Shown here: in pieces, positions 16,366-24,762 of the stretch
Layout of the letters: each line of letters starts with the position of its first letter
How positions within the stretch are numbered: position 1 is the stretch's first letter
Source of the DNA: Brevundimonas terrae
Lineage (GTDB): Bacteria; Pseudomonadota; Alphaproteobacteria; Caulobacterales; Caulobacteraceae
Reading direction: 5' to 3'
Assembly: GCF_011761985.1 (NCBI RefSeq)
Contig: NZ_JAASQT010000008.1
Coordinates: forward strand, 1-64,000
DNA: 64,000 bases
Notes under the pieces: model-generated
The model's input: only the letters and a program-made list of their open reading frames with translations
What the model was told of the DNA's origin: nothing
Database searches by the model: none
Program-made: the position numbers and the translations under genes

Positions 16366-17766
16366 TCAGCCGCCCGTCGTGATCGTGGCCGTCAGGACCG
16401 TCTCGCCATTGGCCGCAACCGGCACCTTCCACACGGCGGTATAGGCATCGGCCATTTCGCCCTTCAGGCTCTCATTGGAAAGCTCGGTATCACGCCCGCC
16501 CGCACGCTGGCGGACCTCGACCGTCTTGGCCTCGCCCGTCGCGTTACGCACGCGATATTCCATCTGGTAGCGGGTGCGATAGCGGTTCGCGCCATACGAC
16601 CCCACACGCTCGGAGGCCACCACGCGCGACTGTACGGTCACGTCAAAAGCCTTACCCGTAGAGATCACCAGATCGGATCCTGCAGGCGAATGGTTCAACT
16701 GGTCTTCGCCGATAAAGCGCGGCTCGCCGTCAGCGCCCGCCACATAGACGCGCATCACGCCCGCAGGCAGGGCCGGTTCGCTGCGGAACACAATGCCCAC
16801 ATCGGCGGCCTGCGCCTGTTCCTGCGTCGAGAAGCCATAGGCCTGATAGACATAACGCTTGCTGGCCGGAACATTGGCCGCATCCAGCAAACCGACCTGT
16901 TTGGTCTGATTGTTGGCCACCGTCACCCGTTCCGGCAACAGATAGACATGGGCATCGCCCTCGGCAGCATTGCTGCCCGCGCTCATGCCATTACCACGAC
17001 CGCCATTATACTGATTGCGCCCACCGCCCGCGACATTGACCGTTCCAGCCACGACGCGCGTGACGGCATTATCAAAGGTCGAGCCGGAATTATTGGTGAT
17101 GGTCACCCACCCCGTCAGGTCCAGCTTGCCGCCCTTCTCGTCAAAGCGGGCCACATAGTCTGCCTTCCATTCCAGACCGCCGGTCAGATAGTTCAGCGTC
17201 ACATCGCGGCGCGGATTGCCCGTCGCATCAAGCGTCACACTCAAGGTCGGGCGCGGGCGAAGATTCGGCGGCACACCATCGAACACCACACGCGTCGGTG
17301 CGCCGTCATCGCGCAACACCTCGACACGGTTGCCGATCTGGAGAACCACACCTTCGTTGGCAGCCAGCACGCGGGCGCGCTCGCTGGTTTGCGCGCCATT
17401 GCCCGGATTGGTGCGAACAATCCCGACCTCGCGCCCGACAGCGCCCTGCATCAGCTTGGACGGTGTCAGCAGGTCATAGTCGAAATTCTGCTCGACCACT
17501 GACAGGCCATTGCCCGACAGGGTCACCGTCTCGGGGCGGATCGAGGCCGATACACCCGGAAACTCCTGTCGTGCGCGGCCCGCCGCGATGTTGAGGCTGC
17601 GCACATCCTCAACCAGCGCAATATTCTGGTTGTAGATGGTCAGGGCCAGCCGGTCCGGTCCACCACCTCCCTGATCCACCTGCTGGGCCACAGCCGGTCC
17701 TCCCAGCGCCACAGCACACAAAGCTGTCGTTGCCAGCAGGTTCAAAGAAGCAGTTAGTCGGCTCAT
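16366..17766 (-). CDS. DUF4139 domain protein, paralogue
   Basis: 466 residues with a signal peptide ending near GPAVAQQ. The opening LALTIYNQNIALVEDVRSL and the core YLTGGLEWKADYVARFDEKGGKLDLTGWVTI are standard for the DUF4139 family. Later FDVTVQSRVV and YRVRNATGEAKTVEVRQR form the C-terminal barrel. It is shorter than its downstream partner and lacks both the proline-rich run and the VVVTGSR motif; a Gly/Asn-rich stretch (GGGRNQYNGGRGNGMSAGSN) takes that place. It heads the two-gene unit and is divergent from the copper-chaperone-like lipoprotein gene. Function unknown. Confidence 0.8.
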   Translation of the reverse strand: MSRLTASLNLLATTALCAVALGGPAVAQQVDQGGGGPDRLALTIYNQNIALVEDVRSLNIAAGRARQEFPGVSASIRPETVTLSGNGLSVVEQNFDYDLLTPSKLMQGAVGREVGIVRTNPGNGAQTSERARVLAANEGVVLQIGNRVEVLRDDGAPTRVVFDGVPPNLRPRPTLSVTLDATGNPRRDVTLNYLTGGLEWKADYVARFDEKGGKLDLTGWVTITNNSGSTFDNAVTRVVAGTVNVAGGGRNQYNGGRGNGMSAGSNAAEGDAHVYLLPERVTVANNQTKQVGLLDAANVPASKRYVYQAYGFSTQEQAQAADVGIVFRSEPALPAGVMRVYVAGADGEPRFIGEDQLNHSPAGSDLVISTGKAFDVTVQSRVVASERVGSYGANRYRTRYQMEYRVRNATGEAKTVEVRQRAGGRDTELSNESLKGEMADAYTAVWKVPVAANGETVLTATITTGG

Positions 17767-17952
17767 AGGGGCACGCCTCCGTTCAGATTATCCGACGCTG
17801 ACACACCCGCCTTGCGCTGTCGAGATAGGTCAGATTGTGCCATTCCCATAACAAACGTCTTCGTTTAGGCACGGCGCGGGTGCCAATGCGCGGACCCAAT
17901 GCGCGAACATTGACCCGTATCTCCCATGCGCCCTTATGAAAGGTGCCCGATA

Positions 17953-18477
17953 ATGAAATACGCTCTGACCCTGTCCATGACCGTGGCGACGCTGGCCTTG
18001 GCCGCGTGCGGTTCGCAAACTGACGCCCCCGCAGCGTCCGCCGAGGCTCCTGCTCCTGAATCGGTCCCTGCCGAAACCACCCCGACCGTGGTGGCGGGCA
18101 ATGTCACCATCGAAGACGCATGGTGCCGCCCGTCGCCGAACGGTGCCAAGGCCGGTGGCTGCTATGTCATCCTGACCTCGTCGGCGGACGACACCCTGAC
18201 AGGCGTGTCCACCGACCAAGCCGAGATGGCACAGGTGCACGAAATGAAGATGGAAGACGGCGTCATGAAGATGGCCCATCTCGACAAGGGTCTGCCCCTT
18301 CCGGCCAACCAGCGCACCGAGTTGAAGCCCCACGGCAACCACATCATGCTGATGGGTCTGAAGGCTCCGCTGGTCAGTGGCCAGACTGCCAAGATCACCC
18401 TGAACTTCGCCAATGCCGCCCCTGCAACCGTTGATTTTGACATCCGCACCCCGCCCATGGTCGGCGGCGAGCAATAA
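17953..18477 (+). CDS. PCu(A)C-type copper chaperone lipoprotein
   Basis: A predicted periplasmic Cu(I)-binding protein of 174 residues. ATG at 17953 has AAAGG nine bases upstream. The lipobox LAAC puts the lipidated Cys at 19 and is followed by an Ala/Pro-rich linker. The PCuAC domain begins TIEDAWCRPSPNGAKAGGCYV, and the metal motif HEMKMEDGVMKM...HGNHIMLMGL supplies the expected His and Met ligands. Family members deliver copper to cytochrome oxidase CuA or CuB. No oxidase or Sco gene is next to it. Two extra cysteines (AWC and GGC) could form a disulfide. Confidence 0.88.
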   Translation: MKYALTLSMTVATLALAACGSQTDAPAASAEAPAPESVPAETTPTVVAGNVTIEDAWCRPSPNGAKAGGCYVILTSSADDTLTGVSTDQAEMAQVHEMKMEDGVMKMAHLDKGLPLPANQRTELKPHGNHIMLMGLKAPLVSGQTAKITLNFANAAPATVDFDIRTPPMVGGEQ

Positions 18478-18482
18478 TCCTT

Positions 18483-18510
18483 AAAAGGGCGGTCGAAAGG
18501 CCGCCCTTTT
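18483..18510 (+). terminator. Terminator after the PCu(A)C gene
   Basis: AAAAGGGCGG pairs with CCGCCCTTTT around an eight-base loop, five bases after the stop codon. The T-run is short but clear. Confidence 0.82.
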
Positions 18511-18592
18511 CCGCCTATAGAGACGGCCATAACTGCGCGAGACTGACAAATCGGCTCGGAACGGCTAAAGGCACGCGCTCACGAGGAATACC

Positions 18593-19690
18593 ATGGCCCT
18601 TAAAGTCGCGATCGTCGGCCTGCCCAATGTCGGCAAGTCCACCCTGTTCAACGCCCTGACCAAGACGGCAGCGGCGCAAGCTGCAAACTATCCGTTCTGC
18701 ACCATCGAGCCGAACACTGGCGACGTGGCTGTGCCGGAACCGCGCCTGAACAAACTGGCTGAAATCGCCGGTTCCAAGGAAATCATTCCTGCCCGCATCA
18801 CCTTTGTGGACGTGGCCGGTCTGGTGCGCGGCGCATCCAAGGGTGAAGGTCTGGGCAACCAGTTCCTCGCCAATATCCGCGACTGTGACGCCGTGGCCTT
18901 CGTCGCCCGCTGCTTCGTCGATGACGACATCACCCACGTCGAAAACCGTATCGACCCGATCTCGGACCTCGAAATCATCGAGACCGAACTGATGCTGGCC
19001 GACCTTGAAAGCCTCGAGCGCCGCCGCGTTCAGGTCGAGAAGCGCGCCAAGGGTGGCGACAAGGAATCCCAGCTGACGCTGAAGATGATCGACCTTGCGC
19101 TAGAACAACTGCGCGAAGGCAAGCCTGCACGTCTGGCCGAAGTGTCCAAGGAAGACAAAAAAGCCTGGGACATGCTGCAACTGCTGACGGCCCTTCCGGC
19201 CCTCTATGTTGCCAACGTGGAAGAAGCCTCGGCTGACAAGGGTAACGAGCTTTCGGATCTGGTCGCCAAGCGCGCGGCTGCCGACAATGCCAACTCGGTT
19301 GTCATCTCGGCGCAGATCGAATCCGAAATCGCCGTGCTGGACGACGAGGAATCGGCAGAGTTCCTTGAAACCCTCGGCCTCGAAGAGCCGGGCCTGAACC
19401 GCCTGATCCGCGAAGCCTACAAGCTGCTGGGCCTGCAGACCTACTTCACCGTGGGTCCGAAGGAAGCACGCGCATGGACCATTCCAGTCGGTGCCACCGC
19501 CCCGCAAGCCGCCGGTGTCATCCACACCGACTTCGAAAAGGGCTTCATCCGCGGCGAAACCATCGCCTATGACGACTACATCGCCCTCAAAGGCGAAGCC
19601 GGTGCCAAGGAAGCGGGCAAGATGCGCGCCGAAGGTAAGAGCTACATCGTCAAGGACGGCGATGTGATGCACTTCCTGTTCAATAACTAA
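18593..19690 (+). CDS. ychF: Redox-regulated ATPase/GTPase YchF
   Basis: A translation-associated P-loop NTPase of the OLA1/YchF group, 365 residues. The P-loop GLPNVGKST lies at 9-17, the switch II motif FVDVAGLVRGASKGEGLGNQ at about 63-82, a helical insertion follows (about 130-200), and the C-terminal TGS-like domain ends with KSYIVKDGDVMHFLFN. The hydrophobic residue replacing the usual Gln in switch II marks the HAS-NTPase class. It closes the rplY-pth-ychF series, here interrupted by the DUF4139 pair and the copper chaperone. Confidence 0.96.
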   Translation: MALKVAIVGLPNVGKSTLFNALTKTAAAQAANYPFCTIEPNTGDVAVPEPRLNKLAEIAGSKEIIPARITFVDVAGLVRGASKGEGLGNQFLANIRDCDAVAFVARCFVDDDITHVENRIDPISDLEIIETELMLADLESLERRRVQVEKRAKGGDKESQLTLKMIDLALEQLREGKPARLAEVSKEDKKAWDMLQLLTALPALYVANVEEASADKGNELSDLVAKRAAADNANSVVISAQIESEIAVLDDEESAEFLETLGLEEPGLNRLIREAYKLLGLQTYFTVGPKEARAWTIPVGATAPQAAGVIHTDFEKGFIRGETIAYDDYIALKGEAGAKEAGKMRAEGKSYIVKDGDVMHFLFNN

Positions 19691-19700
19691 GCCAAAATGC

Positions 19701-19727
19701 AGGGCGGTTAGAAAATCTAACCGCCCT
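19701..19727 (+). terminator. Terminator after ychF
   Basis: A perfect 12-bp stem, AGGGCGGTTAGA with TCTAACCGCCCT, and a three-base AAA loop, followed by TTCAAATT. It starts 11 bases after the ychF stop. Confidence 0.85.
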
Positions 19728-19818
19728 TTCAAATTATCTGAAATCTAATTCCCTTGCGGACATTGCTATTCCCCTAGATGAACAGCGTCATCCAAGCTGT
19801 ACACTCTTCGGGGACGCC

Positions 19819-21090
19819 ATGAAGTTCGACACTCTTGCTCTGCATGCGGGCTATACGCCTGATCCGACCACCAAATCGGTGGCTGTGCCGATCTATCAAA
19901 CCACCAGCTATGCGTTTGATGACACCCAACACGGTGCAGACCTGTTCGACCTGAAGGTCGCGGGCAACATCTATACCCGCATCATGAACCCGACCAGCGA
20001 CGTGCTGGAGCAACGTCTGGCGGCGCTGGAAGGCGGGGTTGCGGCCCTGACGGTCGCATCCGGCATGTCGGCCATCACCTATGCCATCCTGACGCTGGCC
20101 GAGGCAGGCGACAACATCATCGCCACGGGTGCCCTCTATGGCGGCACCTACAACCTGTTCGCCCACACCCTGCCCCAGTACGGCATCGAGGTGCGCTTTA
20201 TCGATGCCGACGATATCGCGGCGGTCGCGGCCAATACCGATGAACGCACCAAGGCGGTCTTCTGCGAGTCGATCGGCAATCCGCTGGGCAATGTGGTGGA
20301 CTTTGCTGCACTGGCAGACGCCGCCCACGCGCAAGGGTTACCGCTGATCGTCGACAACACCGTGCCGACCCCCTATCTGACGCGCCCGATCGAGCATGGG
20401 GCCGACATCGTCGTGCATGCCCTGACCAAATATATCGGCGGCCACGGCAACTCTATTGGCGGGGCTGTGATCGACGGCGGCACCTTCCCGTGGGCCAAGC
20501 ACAAAGAGCGCTTCCGTCGTCTGAACGAGCCAGAGGTCAGCTATCACGGCGTCGTCTATACCGAGGCCTTTGGACCGGCAGCCTTTATCGGACGGGTGCG
20601 GACCGTATTGCTGCGTAATACCGGCGCGGCGATTTCTCCGTTTAACAGCTTCCTGATCCTGCAAGGGCTGGAAACATTGGCCCTGCGCATGGATCGCCAT
20701 GTCGAGAACGCCACCGCCATCGCCAAATGGCTGAAGGCCCACCCCAAGGTAGAGTGGGTCAACTATGCGGGCCTTCCCGAACATAACGACCACGCGCTGA
20801 TCCAGAAATATTTCGGCGGCAAGGCTTCGGGTCTTCTGACCTTCGGCGTTAAGGGCGGCCGTGATGCGGGTGCCCGTTTCCAGGATGCCGTCAAAATCTT
20901 CACGCGACTGGTCAATATCGGCGACGCCAAGTCACTGGTCTGCCATCCCGCCTCGACCACCCACCGCCAGTTGTCGCCGGACGAACTGAAGAAGGCCGGC
21001 GTGACCGAAGACACTGTCCGCCTGTCGGTTGGCATCGAGCATATCGACGACCTGATCGGTGATCTGGAGCAGGCGCTGGCCGCCGTATAA
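19819..21090 (+). CDS. metY: O-acetylhomoserine sulfhydrylase / Cys-Met metabolism PLP enzyme
   Basis: A PLP-dependent enzyme of the gamma family that makes homocysteine from O-acetyl- (or O-succinyl-) homoserine and sulfide. The 423-residue length and the start MKFDTLALHAGYTPDPTTKS are typical of MetY rather than MetB/MetC. The PLP lysine is K204 in VVHALTKYIGGHGNSIGG; YTRIMNPTSDVLEQRLA and VDNTVPTPYL complete the cofactor pocket. The leader contains GGGGA before the ATG. I could not recognise a SAM-II riboswitch in the 90 bases upstream. It stands as a single gene between two terminators. Confidence 0.92.
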   Translation: MKFDTLALHAGYTPDPTTKSVAVPIYQTTSYAFDDTQHGADLFDLKVAGNIYTRIMNPTSDVLEQRLAALEGGVAALTVASGMSAITYAILTLAEAGDNIIATGALYGGTYNLFAHTLPQYGIEVRFIDADDIAAVAANTDERTKAVFCESIGNPLGNVVDFAALADAAHAQGLPLIVDNTVPTPYLTRPIEHGADIVVHALTKYIGGHGNSIGGAVIDGGTFPWAKHKERFRRLNEPEVSYHGVVYTEAFGPAAFIGRVRTVLLRNTGAAISPFNSFLILQGLETLALRMDRHVENATAIAKWLKAHPKVEWVNYAGLPEHNDHALIQKYFGGKASGLLTFGVKGGRDAGARFQDAVKIFTRLVNIGDAKSLVCHPASTTHRQLSPDELKKAGVTEDTVRLSVGIEHIDDLIGDLEQALAAV

Positions 21091-21114
21091 CGCCGAATCC
21101 CTTTTCGTATCTCC

Positions 21115-21149
21115 AAGGCCCCGCCGCGTTCTGCGCGACGGGGCCTTTT
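21115..21149 (+). terminator. Terminator after metY
   Basis: AAGGCCCCG(C)CGCG pairs with CGCG(A)CGGGGCCTT around a five-base loop (one opposed mismatch), followed by TTCA. It lies 24 bases after the stop. Confidence 0.82.
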
Positions 21150-21201
21150 CAATTTCCGATGCCAAAAATCCATCTGTTTCATAGATTTATAAATTAAGAT
21201 T

Positions 21202-21220
21202 GATTCTGATAATCATTCTC
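21202..21220 (+). promoter_or_regulatory. Fur box upstream of the TonB-dependent receptor gene
   Basis: GATTCTGATAATCATTCTC matches 16 of 19 positions of the classical Fur box GATAATGATAATCATTATC and is itself largely palindromic. It is centred about 50 bases before the receptor's ATG (21260). This predicts repression by iron-loaded Fur. Confidence 0.8.
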
Positions 21221-21259
21221 AGTAATTGCATCCCGTCATTCAAAACCAAGGCACATTCG

Positions 21260-23476
21260 ATGCGCTCCAAACTCCTGCTGTCGGTGGCGGGTCTCGCCCT
21301 CTCAGCCGTCGCGTCCCCTGCATTATCGTCCGACCTGATCGATCTGGAAGAACCGGTCGCGCTGTCTCCCATCAGCGTGGTGGGCACCCGCACCGAGCGC
21401 GCCGTAGACACCGTTCCCGCCAGCGTCAGCGTCATTACCGCCGAAACCATCGAGAACAATCTCGTCACCGACATCAAGGACCTGATCCGCTTCGAGCCGG
21501 GTGTCAGCGTCCCCACCAGCCCCGCCCGTTTCTCGGCGGCCCTTTCGGGCGCTGGCCGTGACGGCAATTCGGGCTTTACCATTCGCGGTATGGGTGGAAA
21601 CCGAGTCCTGATTATTCAGGATGGCGTGCGCGTGCCCGACGGCTTTGCCTTCGGTGCTCAGGCTGTCGGTCGTGGCGGCTATAACGATCTGGACATGGTC
21701 AAGTCCGTCGAGATCCTGCGCGGTCCGGCGTCTGCGCTTTACGGTTCGGACGGCATTGCCGGTGCCGTCAGCTTTACGTCCAAAGACCCTGCCGATTTCA
21801 TTGATGCAGGCCGCAATTTCGGTGCCCGCGCCCGCGTCGGTTATAACTCTGCCGATGATGGCTGGAGCGAGAGCCTGGCGCTGGCGGGCCGACACGGCAA
21901 TCTGTCGGGCCTGATCGCCTATACGCGCCGCGATGCCCATGAAACCGAGAATATGGCCGAGACTGGCGGCACTGGCTCGGCCCGTACCCAGCCGAACCCG
22001 CAAGAATTCGCCTCCAATGCGGTGCTGGCCAAACTGCTGTGGGACATCAACGAAAACCACGCTCTGCGCCTGACCTATGACCATTTCGATCAGGACATGG
22101 AGGGCGAGGCCCTTAGCTCCTATTCGGCCACGGTTATCGGCCTCACGGCACAAGATGAAGCCGTACGCGACCGCATCAGTATGGACTGGCGTTTCGACAA
22201 CTTCCTTGGTCTGGACTCAGGCTCGGTGTCCGCCTTCTGGCAGGACGCCACCACCCGCCAGTTCACCTATGAAGACCGCACCCCGGCCGTGGACCGCACC
22301 CGCGATGTGACCTTTGACAACAGCATCTGGGGTCTGGCCGCACAGGGCAGCAAAAGCTTCGGCACCCAGTCGGTCCAGCACCGTGTAACCGTCGGTGCCG
22401 ACTGGTCGCGCACCACGCAGGAAGGCATCCGTAACGGCACCGTCCCGCCGATGGGCGAACCCTTCCCCGCCCGCCCCTTCCCCAAGACCGAATATGATCT
22501 GGCGGGCCTGTTCGTTCAGGACGAAATCTCGCTGCTAGACGGACGCCTCAGCATCATTCCGGCCGTGCGCTATGACTGGTACGAACTGACGCCCAAGGCC
22601 GACGCCCTGTTCCCTGCGCCCGCCGAGGGCCAGAGCGACAGCCATCTGTCGCCCAAGATCGGTGTGATGTTCTGGGCCGACGACCATTTCGGCCTGTTCG
22701 CCAACTATGCGCAGGGTTTCAAAGCCCCGTCGCCGATGCAGGTGAACAACTTCTTCGCCAATCCGGTGTTCGGCTATGAATCCATTCCGAACCCCGACCT
22801 GAAGCCGGAAACCAGCGAAAGCCTCGAAGCCGGTATGCGCTTCCGCAATCTGGAAGCCTTTGGCGGCAACCTGTCGCTGTCGGCCACGGCGTTCAAAACC
22901 CACTATGACGACTTCATCAACCAGATCGTGGTGCGCGGCACCGGCGTTCCGGGTGTCGATCCTCTGATCTACCAGTACGTCAACCTGACCGAGGTGGACA
23001 TCTGGGGTCTGGAAGCGCGTGGCGACATTCGCTGGGATAACGGCCTGTCGGCCATCGTCGCTGTCTCGTTCGCCGATGGCGATCAGGAAACCGACGGCGC
23101 ACGCGGCAAGCTGACCTCCATTGATCCGGTCAAGGTCGTCAGCGGCCTCAACTATGCCGCGCCATCAGGCGTCTGGGGTGGTTCGGCCACCGTCACATGG
23201 TCCGGCAAGAAAGACCAAGCCGGTTGCGGCGGCGGCAACTGCTGGGCAGGCGAAGAGTTCGCCATCATGGACCTGACCGCCTTCTGGAACGTCACCGAAA
23301 AGGCCACGGTCCGCGCCGGCGTGTTCAACGTCTTTGACGAAACCTATGCGTGGTGGAGCGATGTTCGCGGCCTGTCGCGTGGCGGCACGGTTACCGCCCC
23401 GACAGAACCAGCCACCCTTCCCGCCTTTACCCAACCGGGCCGCAATTTCGGCGTGTCCGTGAACCTTCGCTACTGA
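21260..23476 (+). CDS. TonB-dependent receptor, hemoglobin/transferrin-type (Fur-controlled)
   Basis: An outer-membrane ligand-gated channel, 738 residues from the ATG at 21260, which follows AAGG; an in-frame ATA-rich extension upstream covers the Fur box and is rejected. Signal peptide to about residue 24, TonB box-like LSPISVVGTRTE, plug domain (about 45-170, with TIRGMGGNRVLIIQDGVRVP and SVEILRGPASALYGSDGIAGAV) and a barrel ending in GVSVNLRY with the C-terminal aromatic. The plug resembles the heme/hemoglobin/lactoferrin receptor class, but no FRAP/NPNL heme motif was confirmed, so heme and siderophore are both possible. A DUF6607-like gene follows after 16 bases. Confidence 0.88.
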   Translation: MRSKLLLSVAGLALSAVASPALSSDLIDLEEPVALSPISVVGTRTERAVDTVPASVSVITAETIENNLVTDIKDLIRFEPGVSVPTSPARFSAALSGAGRDGNSGFTIRGMGGNRVLIIQDGVRVPDGFAFGAQAVGRGGYNDLDMVKSVEILRGPASALYGSDGIAGAVSFTSKDPADFIDAGRNFGARARVGYNSADDGWSESLALAGRHGNLSGLIAYTRRDAHETENMAETGGTGSARTQPNPQEFASNAVLAKLLWDINENHALRLTYDHFDQDMEGEALSSYSATVIGLTAQDEAVRDRISMDWRFDNFLGLDSGSVSAFWQDATTRQFTYEDRTPAVDRTRDVTFDNSIWGLAAQGSKSFGTQSVQHRVTVGADWSRTTQEGIRNGTVPPMGEPFPARPFPKTEYDLAGLFVQDEISLLDGRLSIIPAVRYDWYELTPKADALFPAPAEGQSDSHLSPKIGVMFWADDHFGLFANYAQGFKAPSPMQVNNFFANPVFGYESIPNPDLKPETSESLEAGMRFRNLEAFGGNLSLSATAFKTHYDDFINQIVVRGTGVPGVDPLIYQYVNLTEVDIWGLEARGDIRWDNGLSAIVAVSFADGDQETDGARGKLTSIDPVKVVSGLNYAAPSGVWGGSATVTWSGKKDQAGCGGGNCWAGEEFAIMDLTAFWNVTEKATVRAGVFNVFDETYAWWSDVRGLSRGGTVTAPTEPATLPAFTQPGRNFGVSVNLRY

Positions 23477-23492
23477 TCCGAACGGCCAGACC

Positions 23493-24497
23493 ATGACCAA
23501 ACAAACCAAAATGTCCAAACGCGCCGTCATCATTGCGGCGGCCCTTTTGATCGGTGCGCCTGTCGCAGCAGCCAATGCACAAGCCCCCGTGGCGGCTACG
23601 GTTTCTACGCAGGCTCCGGCTACCGCCTTCGAGCGTGACCGTCAGGCCATTCTGGCGCAGGCGGGCCAGTACCGCGTCCATTTCGACATGCGCGAGAATG
23701 TCAGCTTCCATGCCGACTATGATCCGATGGAGGAAAAACTGTCGGGCGGCAGCGAGATCGTGCGCGTGGTCTATGACCATGGCGACCGCATCAGCCTGCA
23801 ACACATCCTCGTCATGGCCCATGGCGACCAGACCGTCGTCATCAAGCACTGGCGTCAGGACTGGGTGTATCAGCCGCAAACCGTACTGACCTATACCGGT
23901 CCCAACCAGTGGAGCCTGACCCCAGTGCCCGAGATCGAGCGTGCCGGTGCATGGTCACAGACCGTATGGCAGACCGACGATTCCCCCCGTTATGGCGGTG
24001 TCGGCCACTGGACCTATGAGAACGGTCTGTCGGCATGGACCTCGAACCCCACATGGCGTCCGCTGGCCCGTCGCGATGCGGTGCGTAATCCGGTCTATGA
24101 CCGCTATCTCGGCACCAACCGCCACATCCTCAAGCCAAACGGCTGGGTCCATATTCAGGACAATATGAAGATGGATGGCCGCAACGGCAGCACGCCCGTC
24201 GCGATCGTGCAGGAGGACGTCATCAACACCTATGACACCTCTACCTCCTACACGCCCAAGCCCGGCGATGACTACTGGGCCGCAACCCAGGCCTATTGGG
24301 CCGGTATCCGCGACGCATGGGATGCTGTCATCACGCGTGACGGCGGCGTCCATGTCGAGGAAGCGCCCGAGACAGGCGTCGTCACCGGCATTCCGTTGAT
24401 GGAACTAGCCCAGAAAATTCAGGACGGCGAGATCACAACCGAAGCCGCCCTGACCGAAGGTCGCGCCATCATCGCGCTGGCCACGACCAAGGACTGA
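23493..24497 (+). CDS. DUF6607-like exported protein, partner of the Fur-controlled receptor
   Basis: A 334-residue predicted periplasmic protein with a signal peptide ending near VAAANAQ. The body is tryptophan- and tyrosine-rich: IKHWRQDWVYQPQTVLTYTG, QTVWQTDDSPRYGGVGHW and WTSNPTWRPLARRD. These match my memory of the DUF6607 family, whose function is unknown. It is 16 bases downstream of a Fur-box-controlled receptor and followed by a terminator, so it is very probably part of an iron-responsive operon. The HW and W-rich patches could bind a planar ligand such as heme, but that is speculation. Confidence 0.72.
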   Translation: MTKQTKMSKRAVIIAAALLIGAPVAAANAQAPVAATVSTQAPATAFERDRQAILAQAGQYRVHFDMRENVSFHADYDPMEEKLSGGSEIVRVVYDHGDRISLQHILVMAHGDQTVVIKHWRQDWVYQPQTVLTYTGPNQWSLTPVPEIERAGAWSQTVWQTDDSPRYGGVGHWTYENGLSAWTSNPTWRPLARRDAVRNPVYDRYLGTNRHILKPNGWVHIQDNMKMDGRNGSTPVAIVQEDVINTYDTSTSYTPKPGDDYWAATQAYWAGIRDAWDAVITRDGGVHVEEAPETGVVTGIPLMELAQKIQDGEITTEAALTEGRAIIALATTKD

Positions 24498-24542
24498 CCT
24501 CCCAACTGTTCTGACGGGATGTGCATCCCCTCGTCCCGTCAG

Positions 24543-24590
24543 GCTATGCCCCTCTGTTTTTGCAGCAAACAGAGGGGTATCTTTTTTTTG
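24543..24590 (+). terminator. Terminator after the receptor-DUF6607 operon
   Basis: CCCCTCTGTTT pairs with AAACAGAGGGG around a seven-base loop and is followed by an uninterrupted T-run, about 50 bases after the stop. A textbook rho-independent terminator. Confidence 0.92.
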
Positions 24591-24684
24591 GCTCTATCGT
24601 TCGCCTCGCGGAGGCTCACTGCTTGAGAGCGTTGAGTGCTCTATCGTTCGCCTCGCGGAGGCTCACTGCTTGAGAGCGTTGAGT
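24591..24684. repeat. Two perfect tandem copies of a 47-bp unit
   Basis: The unit beginning GCTCTATCGTTCGCCTCGCG occurs at 24591-24637 and again at 24638-24684 without a difference. Each copy contains the short palindrome GCCTC-GCG-GAGGC. A diverged fragment sharing TGAGAGCGT follows near 24715. The repeats fill the 265-base gap between the convergent DUF6607-like and M28 peptidase genes, right after a terminator. I see no open reading frame or known element in them. Confidence 0.9.
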
Positions 24685-24762
24685 GCCCTATTTTTTGCGG
24701 CTCGGCGTTCTGCGTGAGAGCGTCAGGCGCGCAAGCATTCTGCCTCGCGCCTGCGATTGCGC

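Noticed and set aside
17883-17905. Short direct repeat CCAATGCGCG (two copies 13 bases apart) before the copper-chaperone gene
   Set aside because: Too short and GC-rich to separate from chance; no known regulator site matches.
19728-19818. SAM-II riboswitch before the metY-type gene
   Set aside because: The pseudoknot consensus, in particular the conserved GCTAAAGGG-like end, was not found in the 90-base leader.
24591-24684. CRISPR-like repeat
   Set aside because: The two 47-bp copies are directly adjacent with no spacer, there are only two, and there is no cas gene nearby.
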